This document shows positions 42,757 to 50,610 of a stretch of 64,000 nt of DNA, piece after piece (position 1 is the stretch's first letter; the number at the start of each line of letters is the position of its first letter). The stretch is from Draconibacterium aestuarii (lineage in GTDB: Bacteria; Bacteroidota; Bacteroidia; Bacteroidales; Prolixibacteraceae). Both the position numbers and the translations under genes were made by a program. The notes under the pieces were generated by a model, which saw nothing but the letters and a program-made list of their open reading frames with translations, had not been told where the DNA came from and searched no databases. The stretch lies in the NCBI GenBank assembly GCA_026671195.1, contig JAPOHD010000008.1:43480-107479 (forward strand), in the 5' to 3' direction.

Positions 42757-43132
42757 TTGTATACTCACCTTCTGCTCCCTCCTCTATGACGCTAATTTAT
42801 ATACATATTGCGGTATCTGTTTCAAAAATGGTTTGTATAATTTCGTGCGGAAGAAGGCAGGCGCGCTGAACAACCTACTTCGCCTGACGAATTCATTGAC
42901 GTTCATTTACCCGGAGTGAAACGAGGTAGAAGAAAAACTGAATCAAGGCGCAATCAACGGGTAGTTCAGGGTATCGGCCTTGCATGCGCCACATCTCTGT
43001 CGGTTAGTAAAGCATGCATACCCTATTTTATTTTTCCGTTATCCAAAAAGGATTGCTATTTTTGGCTAACAGTATAGAAATAAAAACAAACTAATAATAC
43101 AAGGTTGACGCATCAGCTGAAATTCGGATTAA
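42757..43132. other. Gene-free stretch between recR and the glycosyltransferase fusion gene
   Basis: About 375 bp. TATTTTTG at 43057-43064 fits the -7 consensus but no TTG sits at the right distance. Nothing coding was seen. Confidence 0.4.
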
Positions 43133-43159
43133 CTTCCGGCTTCCGGCTTCCGGCTTCCG
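43133..43159. repeat. Heptamer repeat just upstream of the glycosyltransferase start
   Basis: Between three and four copies of CTTCCGG (7 bp), ending 10 bp before the ATG at 43170. Copy-number change would alter the leader length and the spacing to any upstream signal. Confidence 0.75.
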
Positions 43160-43169
43160 ACTTTCTCAA

Positions 43170-45128
43170 ATGGAACTTTCGATAATTATAGTCAACTACA
43201 ACGTAAAACATTTTTTGGAGCAATGCCTGCACTCGGTGCAAAAAGCTTCGAAAAATATGGCCTCCGAAATAATTGTGGTCGACAACAATTCGGTTGATGG
43301 ATCTGCCCAACTCATCCGCGAGAAGTTCCCTGACATTCAGTTTATCCAAAACATTGAAAACGTTGGTTTCTCGAAGGCCAACAACCAGGGCATAAAACTG
43401 TCGGAAGGAAAATACATTTTGCTTTTAAACCCCGATACAGTGGTTGAAGAAGATACGTTTGAAAAGGTACTTTCGTATATGGATACGCACACCGATGTTG
43501 GAGGTCTGGGTGTAAAAATGATCGACGGGAAAGGAACTTTCCTTCCCGAATCGAAACGAGGTTTACCAACTCCCTGGGTGGCTTTTTACAAAATGTTTGG
43601 TTTATCGAAACTCTTTCCTAAGTCGAAAAAATTTGGAAAATACCACCTCTCCTATTTAAACGAAAATGAGATACACGAGGTAGATGTTTTGGCCGGTGCA
43701 TTTATGTTAATGCGGAAATCGGCCCTCGATAAAGTGGGCCTGCTCGACGAAACCTTTTTTATGTACGGCGAAGATATCGATCTTTCGTACCGGATTCAGC
43801 TGGGTGGATATAAGAATATTTACTTCCCCGAAACCACGATTATCCATTACAAAGGCGAGAGCACTAAAAAGGGATCGTTGAATTATGTGAAGGTGTTTTA
43901 CAACGCCATGATTATATTTGCCAAAAAACATTTTCCCGGAGGCAAAGCAGGGATTTTTGCTCTACTTATTCAAATGGCCATTTATTTCCGGGCACTTATT
44001 TCCATCTCACGACGAATTTTCGAGAAAGTATATCTACCTGTTTTAGATGGGTTGCTCATTTTTGCAGGTTTTACGTTTATTACGCCCATTTGGGAAAACC
44101 TTCGCTTTAACACCATTACCTATTATCCACCCGAATTTTTACAAATGGTTGTACCTGCATACAGCCTTTTCTTTTTGTTGGGAATTCTGTTTTCAGGCGG
44201 CTACAAAAAGCCGGTCGATCTGTACAAAATAGCAAGAGGAATTTTATGGGGACTGATCTCTATTCTTTTGGTGTACTCTTTGGTCGATGAAAAATACCGT
44301 TTCTCGCGGGCACTGATTTTATTGGGTTCACTCTGGACCTGGTTTAGCCTGCTGCTTTTTCGTCTCATCTTCCATTGGTTAAAAGTGAAGAGCTTCCGCT
44401 TAGACATAAAACGTAGCAGAAAAATTGCCATCGTTGGCCATTCGAAAGAAGCGGGCCGGGTAAAACAAATTCTGGAGAAAACCCAGATCGAATCGGAACT
44501 GGCAGGTTTTATTGCCCTAGATAAAACCGACAGAGGTGAAAATTATATTGGTGAATTAAACCAGCTCCACGAAATTATACGCATCAACCGGATTGATGAA
44601 ATTATTTTTTGCGCCGAAAACCTTAGTTCTGCCGAAATTATAAAGGCCATGTTAGCTCTCACCCAACTGGATGTCGATTATAAAATAGCACCACCCGAAA
44701 GTATCAGTATCATCGGAAGCAATTCCATTCACACCGCCGGCGATTTGTACGTGGTAAACATGAATGCCATTTCGAAAGCTGGCAACAAACGTAAAAAACG
44801 TTTGCTCGACATCGAATTCGCGTTGCTGTTTTTGTTGGTCAGCCCACTGCTGATTTGGTTTTTCAAACAAAAAGGCAATTTCGGCACAAACATTTTTGGT
44901 GTTTTATCAGGCAAAAAATCATGGATTGGATACATTCCCGAAACAGAAACCTTCGAAACTTTACCGGCCATAAAAAACGGGATTCTACATCCTGGCGACC
45001 TGTTTTCTGAAATAAATTTAGACAAGGAAAAGATGGCCCAACTAAATATGCTTTATGCACGAAATTACCGGGCACTAACCGATGCTGAGATTCTGTTAAA
45101 AGCCTGGAAAAATTTAGACCGCAAATGA
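43170..45128 (+). CDS. Glycosyltransferase family 2 fused to a polyprenyl-phosphotransferase-like membrane region
   Basis: 652 residues. Residues 1-270 are a GT2 rhamnosyltransferase-like domain (MELSIIIVNYNVKHFLEQC; VVDNNSVDGS; LLLNPDTVVEED; MYGEDIDLSYR). Residues ~285-420 have several TM helices. Residues ~420-540 form a Rossmann-like domain (RKIAIVGHSKEAGRVKQIL), as in the middle of WbaP/exopolysaccharide phosphotransferases. The last part starts like a sugar transferase (KRLLDIEFALLFLLVSPLLIW) but lacks the catalytic domain that normally follows. Overlaps the next gene by 4 bp. Confidence 0.85.
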   Translation: MELSIIIVNYNVKHFLEQCLHSVQKASKNMASEIIVVDNNSVDGSAQLIREKFPDIQFIQNIENVGFSKANNQGIKLSEGKYILLLNPDTVVEEDTFEKVLSYMDTHTDVGGLGVKMIDGKGTFLPESKRGLPTPWVAFYKMFGLSKLFPKSKKFGKYHLSYLNENEIHEVDVLAGAFMLMRKSALDKVGLLDETFFMYGEDIDLSYRIQLGGYKNIYFPETTIIHYKGESTKKGSLNYVKVFYNAMIIFAKKHFPGGKAGIFALLIQMAIYFRALISISRRIFEKVYLPVLDGLLIFAGFTFITPIWENLRFNTITYYPPEFLQMVVPAYSLFFLLGILFSGGYKKPVDLYKIARGILWGLISILLVYSLVDEKYRFSRALILLGSLWTWFSLLLFRLIFHWLKVKSFRLDIKRSRKIAIVGHSKEAGRVKQILEKTQIESELAGFIALDKTDRGENYIGELNQLHEIIRINRIDEIIFCAENLSSAEIIKAMLALTQLDVDYKIAPPESISIIGSNSIHTAGDLYVVNMNAISKAGNKRKKRLLDIEFALLFLLVSPLLIWFFKQKGNFGTNIFGVLSGKKSWIGYIPETETFETLPAIKNGILHPGDLFSEINLDKEKMAQLNMLYARNYRALTDAEILLKAWKNLDRK

Positions 45129-45652
45129 ACAATCAATTACAATACGGTAAAATAACGCTTCGTCCGTTGGAACCAGAGGATATTGACCTGCTTTATAAAT
45201 GGGAAAACAACCTTGAAATATGGAAAGTAAGCAATACCAAAACTCCTTTTTCGAAACACATACTGGCACACTATTTAATGGAGTCGGCCAAAGATATTTA
45301 TGAAACCAAACAACTTCGCCTGATTATTCAAAACGAAGACCTTGAAGTAGTTGGGGCAGTTGATATTTTTGATTTTGAACCTTATCACCAGCGTGCCGGT
45401 GTGGGAATTTTAATCCACGACAAAAAAAACCGGAACAAAGGTTATGCAAGTGATGCCTTGCAGGCCCTCTCGAATTATGCGCTCGAAGTTCTGGGACTAA
45501 AACAACTCTACGCCAACATAACCGTCGACAATACAAATAGTATTCAACTTTTCGAGAAATCAGGATTTGAAAAGTCGGGGGTAAAAAAAGACTGGATTAA
45601 AACCTTATCGGGCTGGCAAGATGAAATTCTGTTTCAAAAAATACTGGCTTAA
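45125..45652 (+). CDS. GNAT-family N-acetyltransferase (RimJ/RimL type)
   Basis: 175 residues. Acetyl-CoA-binding pattern AGVGILIHDKKNRNKGYASDAL (R/QxxGxG/A form NKGYAS) and the following LKQLYANITVDNTNSIQLFEKSGF are typical of the RimJ/RimL-like GNAT subgroup. The acceptor may be an amino sugar or a protein N-terminus. Translationally coupled to the glycosyltransferase fusion (ATGA overlap), which favours a sugar acceptor. Its 3' end overlaps the convergent HsdR_N gene by 4 bp. Confidence 0.88.
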   Translation: MNNQLQYGKITLRPLEPEDIDLLYKWENNLEIWKVSNTKTPFSKHILAHYLMESAKDIYETKQLRLIIQNEDLEVVGAVDIFDFEPYHQRAGVGILIHDKKNRNKGYASDALQALSNYALEVLGLKQLYANITVDNTNSIQLFEKSGFEKSGVKKDWIKTLSGWQDEILFQKILA

Positions 45653-46131
45653 CTAAATCCCTGTCCTTCGAAATCAATCCGGCACCGCTCGCAATACCCG
45701 GGTATGCCGTGCAAATAGGTGTACGAATTATTCGGGTAATCCACTTCGCAGGCAAAGTGCTGCAAACCGTTCGAAACCACTACCCTTTCCACACGCAACG
45801 CCATGTTATAACGCACCACCTGGTCGAATGTATCTTGTGTAATTTTTACGTTTGGCGCTTTAAATTCAGCAATTAACAGGGGCTGCCCGTTTTTCAGGTA
45901 GATCAACAAATCAAAACGGCGTTGTTTTCCGTTCACCCTAATTTGTTTTTCAACTGCCATTAAATTCTCGGGGTATTTTTTCTCTTGTATCAGGTATTGA
46001 ATAAAATTCTGCCGTACCCATTCTTCGGGTGTCAACACCACAAATTTCTTTCTGATGGAATCGAAAATCAGCTGTTTTCCACCTTCTGTTTTTGTTCTGA
46101 AAGCGTATTCCGGTAAGTTTAATCTCTCCAT
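45649..46131 (-). CDS. HsdR N-terminal-like (PD-(D/E)XK) protein
   Basis: 160 residues containing the type I restriction enzyme R N-terminal nuclease fold without the helicase part. The core is KQRRFDLLIYLKNGQPLLIAEFKAP, which supplies the Asp and E-x-K residues, followed by FDQVVRYN (QxxxY motif). C-terminal CERCRIDFEGQGFS. In Bacteroidota this short protein is a conserved housekeeping neighbour of holA and amn rather than part of a restriction system. No methylase or specificity gene is nearby. Function unknown. Confidence 0.8.
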   Translation of the reverse strand: MERLNLPEYAFRTKTEGGKQLIFDSIRKKFVVLTPEEWVRQNFIQYLIQEKKYPENLMAVEKQIRVNGKQRRFDLLIYLKNGQPLLIAEFKAPNVKITQDTFDQVVRYNMALRVERVVVSNGLQHFACEVDYPNNSYTYLHGIPGYCERCRIDFEGQGFS

Positions 46132-46160
46132 ATTATTTTAACCTTCCTTTACCAAATCAT

Positions 46161-46192
46161 TTTGGCTGGCGACGTTGAAAAATGTACATTTG
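46161..46192 (+). promoter_or_regulatory. Promoter of the amn-holA gene run
   Basis: TTTG at 46161-46164 and TACATTTG at 46185-46192, 20 bp apart, match the Bacteroidota consensus. Predicted start near 46199, leaving a leader of about 50 nt. Confidence 0.7.
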
Positions 46193-46248
46193 TCTCAATT
46201 TTAACCAAAATCAGTTTATAAAGGTTCAAAGGTATAAATTTCCGGATT

Positions 46249-47019
46249 ATGAAGACTAAAAAAGATATCGTTGACAACTGGCTGCCACGTTATACAGGTA
46301 AACAATTGGAAGATTTTGGAAAGTTCATTCTACTCACCAATTTTCAGGGGTATGTTGAAAAATTTGCCAAAAAATTTGAAGTACCGATCCACGGTGCCGA
46401 CAGAAATATGCCAAGTGCTACGGCCGAAGGAATTACAATGATAAATTTTGGAATGGGAAGCCCCAATGCTGCAACAATAATGGATTTGTTAAGTGCCATT
46501 CATCCGAATGGAGTACTCTTTTTAGGTAAATGCGGTGGACTTAAACGCAAAAATAAACTGGGCGATTTAATTCTGCCTATTGCTGCCATTCGCAGCGATG
46601 GTACCTCCGACGATTATCTTCCTCCCGAAGTTCCGGCTCTTCCTGCATTCAACCTGCAACGTGCCGTTTCGCATATTTTGCGAAATTCGGAACAGGATTA
46701 CTGGACGGGTGTGGTTTTTACAACCAACCGCCGGGTTTGGGAATACGACGAACGTTTTAAAAAATACCTAAAAAAAACACGGGCCATGGCCATCGACATG
46801 GAAACGGCAACCTTATTTACCGTGGGATTTGCCAATCAAATTCCAACCGGAGCCTTGTTACTTGTATCGGACCAACCCATGATTTCAACCGGGGTGAAAA
46901 CCGAAGCCAGCGACAAAAAAGTAAGCTCCGAATATGTAGAACGACACATTCAGGCTGGAATTGATGCCTTGCTCGAGGTTAAAAATAACGGACTTTCGGT
47001 AAAACACCTAAGATTTTAA
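46249..47019 (+). CDS. amn: AMP nucleosidase, short Bacteroidota form
   Basis: 256 residues of the PNP/UDP phosphorylase fold: GADRNMPSATAEGITMINFGMGSPNAATIMDLLSA, GVLFLGKCGGLKRKN and the ribose-binding AIDMETATLF. It hydrolyses AMP to adenine and ribose 5-phosphate. The N-terminal regulatory domain of the long E. coli enzyme is absent, as usual in this phylum. Followed 1 bp later by holA. Confidence 0.9.
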   Translation: MKTKKDIVDNWLPRYTGKQLEDFGKFILLTNFQGYVEKFAKKFEVPIHGADRNMPSATAEGITMINFGMGSPNAATIMDLLSAIHPNGVLFLGKCGGLKRKNKLGDLILPIAAIRSDGTSDDYLPPEVPALPAFNLQRAVSHILRNSEQDYWTGVVFTTNRRVWEYDERFKKYLKKTRAMAIDMETATLFTVGFANQIPTGALLLVSDQPMISTGVKTEASDKKVSSEYVERHIQAGIDALLEVKNNGLSVKHLRF

Positions 47020-47020
47020 A

Positions 47021-48022
47021 ATGGAGTTTGGAGATATTTTACAAAATCTAAAAAAAGGCATTTATCACCCCATTTATTTACTTCAGGGTGAGGAACCTTA
47101 TTTTATTGATGAGCTTTCGAATTACATCGAAAAAAATGTGCTTACCGACGCTGAAAAAGGGTTTAACCAAACCATTTTTTATGGCAAAGATTCTGATGCA
47201 CTTACCATTGCCGAAAGCTCCATGCGTTTCCCCATGATGGCCAGCAAACAAGTAATTATTGTAAAAGAAGCCCAAAGTCTGGCTAAAATCGATACACTTA
47301 CTTCGTATGCTGAAAGGCCACTGGAATCAACAATACTGGTGCTCGACTATAAATACAAAAACCTCGATTCACGAACAAAACTGGTAAAAGCCATTAAAAA
47401 GAATGGTGTTGTTTTTACTTCAAAAAAATTGTACGAGAACAAAATTCCCGGCTGGATTGATGTTTACCTGAAAAATCATGATTACACGATTACTCCGCAA
47501 GCTGCATTGTTGTTAACATCGTATCTGGGAACCGATTTGAGCAAAATTGCCAACGAACTAAATAAGTTGGTAATTGCGGTTAAAGAAAGTACTAAAATTA
47601 CACCAGAGCATATTGAAAAAAACATTGGTCTGAGCAAAGATTTTAATGTACTGGAGTTGCAAAATGCACTGGGTGATAAAAACGTATTAAAGGCCAATAA
47701 AATAATTAACTACTTTGGAGCCAACCCAACTTTAAACCCCATACAAAAAACCATAGCGGGGCTATATTTCTATTTTTCAAAGCTGTTCACATATCATTTT
47801 CTTACTGATAAATCAGAGCGAAATGTTGCAGCCGAACTGCGGGTACATCCGTTTTTTGTGCGCGAATATGTTGCTGCAGCAAAAAAATATTCGCCAACAA
47901 AACTTTACGAAATTATGGGAATTTTGCGCGAGTACGATATGAAGAGCAAGGGTTTTAATGTTTCAACCATGGTTGAAACCGGCGATTTACAAAAAGAAAT
48001 GATTTACAAAATCTTACATTAA
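47021..48022 (+). CDS. holA: DNA polymerase III subunit delta
   Basis: 333 residues with AAA+-like clamp-loader layout: IYLLQGEEPYFIDELSNYIE at the front, AESSMRFPMMASKQVIIVKEAQ, LSSYLGTDLSKIANELNKL-type middle (LTSYLGTDLSKIANELNKL), then the C-terminal helical collar (NPTLNPIQKTIAGLYFYFSKLF). Delta opens the beta clamp during loading. The stop codon abuts the next start (TAA-ATG), so the genes are coupled. Confidence 0.92.
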   Translation: MEFGDILQNLKKGIYHPIYLLQGEEPYFIDELSNYIEKNVLTDAEKGFNQTIFYGKDSDALTIAESSMRFPMMASKQVIIVKEAQSLAKIDTLTSYAERPLESTILVLDYKYKNLDSRTKLVKAIKKNGVVFTSKKLYENKIPGWIDVYLKNHDYTITPQAALLLTSYLGTDLSKIANELNKLVIAVKESTKITPEHIEKNIGLSKDFNVLELQNALGDKNVLKANKIINYFGANPTLNPIQKTIAGLYFYFSKLFTYHFLTDKSERNVAAELRVHPFFVREYVAAAKKYSPTKLYEIMGILREYDMKSKGFNVSTMVETGDLQKEMIYKILH

Positions 48023-48634
48023 ATGATTACATGGTTTATAATTGGCGTTACTGCCGTTGTCTCATATATTGCATTTCAAAACCACGAGCTATCGAATAAA
48101 TTGCAATTTAACGCTGCAAAAATAATTCACCAAAAAGAATATTATCGTTTGATTTCGCATGCGTTTATTCATGCCAACTGGCCCCACCTGGTGGTAAACA
48201 TGATGGTGCTGTATTTCTTTGGCCGTAACATTGAAGCTTATTTCGGGTATTATTTTGGCAACAATGCAACTGCTTATTTATTGTTACTGTATTTTGGGGG
48301 AATACTGGCTTCAAATATATGGAGCCTGATAAAACACAAAAACAATTATTACTACAATGCAGTTGGCGCTTCGGGAGCCGTTTCAGCAGTACTTTTTGCT
48401 ACTATCTTCTTTCAACCCTGGGAGCCGCTCTATTTGTTCGCTATTTTACCCATTCCCGGAATTCTTTTTGCCCTCGGATATCTGCTCTACTCTTACCAGA
48501 TGAGCAAAAAACAAAAAGACAATGTGGCACACGATGCCCACTTTCTGGGAGCTGTGTTTGGTTTTGTATTTCCAATTTTACTTAAACCCGACCTGTTCGA
48601 ACGGTTTATCGATCACTTATTTTCTTTTCTGTAG
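48023..48634 (+). CDS. Rhomboid-family intramembrane serine protease
   Basis: 203 residues, six TM helices. Conserved HAFIHANWPHLVVNMMVLYFFG (first His and Asn), catalytic Ser in GASGAVSAVLF and catalytic His in AHDAHFLGAVFG. This is the minimal six-helix rhomboid that cuts TM segments. The gene is directly joined to holA and lies 2 bp before the aminotransferase gene. Confidence 0.88.
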   Translation: MITWFIIGVTAVVSYIAFQNHELSNKLQFNAAKIIHQKEYYRLISHAFIHANWPHLVVNMMVLYFFGRNIEAYFGYYFGNNATAYLLLLYFGGILASNIWSLIKHKNNYYYNAVGASGAVSAVLFATIFFQPWEPLYLFAILPIPGILFALGYLLYSYQMSKKQKDNVAHDAHFLGAVFGFVFPILLKPDLFERFIDHLFSFL

Positions 48635-48636
48635 TA

Positions 48637-49464
48637 ATGGATTTTCTCATCATAAATGGCCAGGTCGTTTCGAAAAAGGAAGCAAATCTCACAGAATTTC
48701 TGTGGGACGAACCATTTATTTTATCGCAAAAGGTTTGGTTTGGATTTGGAGGCATTCCTCTTTTCCACGAGAATATCAGTTCAATTGAACGGCAATTAAA
48801 CACTTTTAATCTTTCGTTACCCACGTTGTTTAAAAATAAAAGAGAGCTTTTTCGCTTAACAAAACGGATGCTGAACAAAAACAAGTTCTATCGTTCCGGT
48901 TTTGTGAATTACCAGTTTTTTATTTCGGATAAAAAAATAAACACTCTGATAACGTGTACTGCCTTCCCTGAATTTGAATACACATTTTCAAAAAACGGAC
49001 TACTTGTTGATATTTCAGACCTAAAGAAAAATTCACATTCAGTAACAGGTCGTTTTAAAATCCACAACCAAACTTTATGGAAAGCTGCACAAACAAATGC
49101 AGTTAAAACAGCATGGCAAGGTTCAATTCTTTTAAACGAAAAAGAAAAAGTGTGTGAAGGCTTGGAATCAAACATCTATATGGTGAAAAACGATGTCCTG
49201 ATAACCCCATCACTGGGCTCGGGCTGTTATGAAGATACTTTTCGCCCCATTATACTGGAGTTGGGAAAGTCGCTAAATCTTAAAGTTGCTGAAACACCTG
49301 AGCTGCAAAAAGAACACCTTTTTAGTATGGATGAAATATTTTTTGCCAGCGAAGAAAAGGGAATTCAGTGGGTTTTAGGAATTCAATCCAAACGATTTGT
49401 ACATGAATATTCAGATGAAATACATTACAAGCTGAATGCCTTTTTAAAAGATAAAATAATTTAA
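48637..49464 (+). CDS. Aminotransferase class IV (PLP) protein, PabC/IlvE-like
   Basis: 275 residues with fold-type IV pattern: KIHNQTLWKAAQTNAVK (PLP-binding Lys), CEGLESNIYMVKND and TPSLGSGCYEDTFRPIILE. Bacteroidota have many such single-copy proteins annotated as 4-amino-4-deoxychorismate lyase (folate) or branched-chain aminotransferase-like; sequence inspection does not decide. End of the amn-holA-rhomboid run. Confidence 0.82.
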   Translation: MDFLIINGQVVSKKEANLTEFLWDEPFILSQKVWFGFGGIPLFHENISSIERQLNTFNLSLPTLFKNKRELFRLTKRMLNKNKFYRSGFVNYQFFISDKKINTLITCTAFPEFEYTFSKNGLLVDISDLKKNSHSVTGRFKIHNQTLWKAAQTNAVKTAWQGSILLNEKEKVCEGLESNIYMVKNDVLITPSLGSGCYEDTFRPIILELGKSLNLKVAETPELQKEHLFSMDEIFFASEEKGIQWVLGIQSKRFVHEYSDEIHYKLNAFLKDKII

Positions 49465-49516
49465 TCCAGCGCAGTGTTCTTCTGTCCTGAAACACTGCCG
49501 ACAGTGATACTTTCGA

Positions 49517-50107
49517 TTAATTTAACAACGGATTTTCAGGAAAATTTTCCCAAACAGAATAACGGGCACCTGCTTTTTTAACAAATTCAACCCACGACGA
49601 TTCGCTCAGATCCCGCATCACAGCTTCCGGCTCAACATCGGTTACCAACCACGAATCTTCTTTTAACTCGTTTTCCAACTGTCCGGCATCCCAACCCGAA
49701 TAACCCAGAAAAAAGCGAATATCCTGAGGATTGATCATTCCTCGTTTTATGTCTCGTTTCAGAATTTCAAAATCGCCGCCCCAATACAAATCATCAAGTA
49801 CATGTATACTGCCCGGTAATCTTTCTCCTAATTTATGAATGTAGTACACCGAATCTGTTGATACCGGTCCTCCAAGGTATACGTCCGCATCGCACTCAGG
49901 GAAATCGGGAAAAACATCGTGAATGGGGAAATCAACTTTCTTATTTAAAATAAATCCTACTGCACCTTTTTCGCTATGCGCCACTAAAAGTACAACCGAA
50001 CGATTAAAATAATTTCCCGTCAAAAATGGTTCAGCAATTAAAATGCGCCCTTTTTGTGGTGCAATGTTGTTCGTTTTTATCTTAAATATGTCTAACTTAT
50101 CAACCAT
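49517..50107 (-). CDS. YqgE/AlgH-family protein
   Basis: 196 residues from the ATG at 50107 (MVDKLDIFKI); an in-frame start at 50140 adds a hydrophobic leader not typical of the family. Family segments: GRILIAEPFLTGNYFNRSVVLLVAH, GAVGFILNK, VYLGGPV and FFLGYSGWDAGQLENEL. It is cytoplasmic and its function is not established. Faces the aminotransferase gene convergently. Confidence 0.9.
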   Translation of the reverse strand: MVDKLDIFKIKTNNIAPQKGRILIAEPFLTGNYFNRSVVLLVAHSEKGAVGFILNKKVDFPIHDVFPDFPECDADVYLGGPVSTDSVYYIHKLGERLPGSIHVLDDLYWGGDFEILKRDIKRGMINPQDIRFFLGYSGWDAGQLENELKEDSWLVTDVEPEAVMRDLSESSWVEFVKKAGARYSVWENFPENPLLN

Positions 50108-50194
50108 TCTAAAAGCAATATAAGAAAATAAAACTATCAATCAAACAGTTATAATGCACTTAATATGAATAAACGGATTTATTACCAGAATGTT

Positions 50195-50506
50195 TTATTT
50201 CTCCTCCTCAATAACAATAAAAACGTCTTCGCCGGGCTTTGACATTAAGTATTGTTCGCGGGCAAATTTTTCAAGCTCTTCCTTTCCAAGGCTCAAATCT
50301 TCCAACTTTTGTTTATCAGAAGCAATGCGTTCTTTGTAATACGCTTTTTGCTGAACGAGGTCGTTTAACTGTTGTTTGCTTTCAACATGCTCAACGATGC
50401 TGTTCTCATCGAAGAAGATGATCCAGGTTAAAAACAAAACCGAAGCAATAACAAACTTGTTGCTTATAATTTTGTAAATCCCCGATTCAGTAAACCCCTT
50501 CTTCAT
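50195..50506 (-). CDS. Septum formation initiator, DivIC/FtsB family
   Basis: 103 residues. One TM helix (KFVIASVLFLTWIIFFDE) and a periplasmic coiled coil (ESKQQLNDLVQQKAYYKERIASDKQKLEDL), then the conserved KFAREQYLMSKPGEDVFIV. FtsB/DivIC form a trimer with FtsL and FtsQ that activates septal wall synthesis. Single gene between yqgE and pruA. Confidence 0.88.
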   Translation of the reverse strand: MKKGFTESGIYKIISNKFVIASVLFLTWIIFFDENSIVEHVESKQQLNDLVQQKAYYKERIASDKQKLEDLSLGKEELEKFAREQYLMSKPGEDVFIVIEEEK

Positions 50507-50553
50507 TTTCGAATTAAATATGAAGCAAAAGTAGACATCTTAAAGCGCAAAAA

Positions 50554-50585
50554 AAAGAGGAGTTGAAATAAATCAACTCCTCTTT
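50554..50585 (-). terminator. Terminator of pruA
   Basis: A perfect 13-bp stem, AAAGAGGAGTTGA with TCAACTCCTCTTT, and a 6-nt loop. On the minus strand it is followed by eight T. It starts 25 bp past the pruA stop. Confidence 0.9.
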
Positions 50586-50610
50586 ATAAACAACTTAACG
50601 TTGGCATATC

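Noticed and set aside
43113..43349. Minus-strand frame over the heptamer repeat and glycosyltransferase start
   Set aside because: Its low-complexity tail comes from the repeat, and the remainder is antisense to the conserved GT2 domain.
45649..46131. Type I restriction system
   Set aside because: Only the N-terminal HsdR nuclease fold is present. No helicase part, HsdM or HsdS lies in the window.
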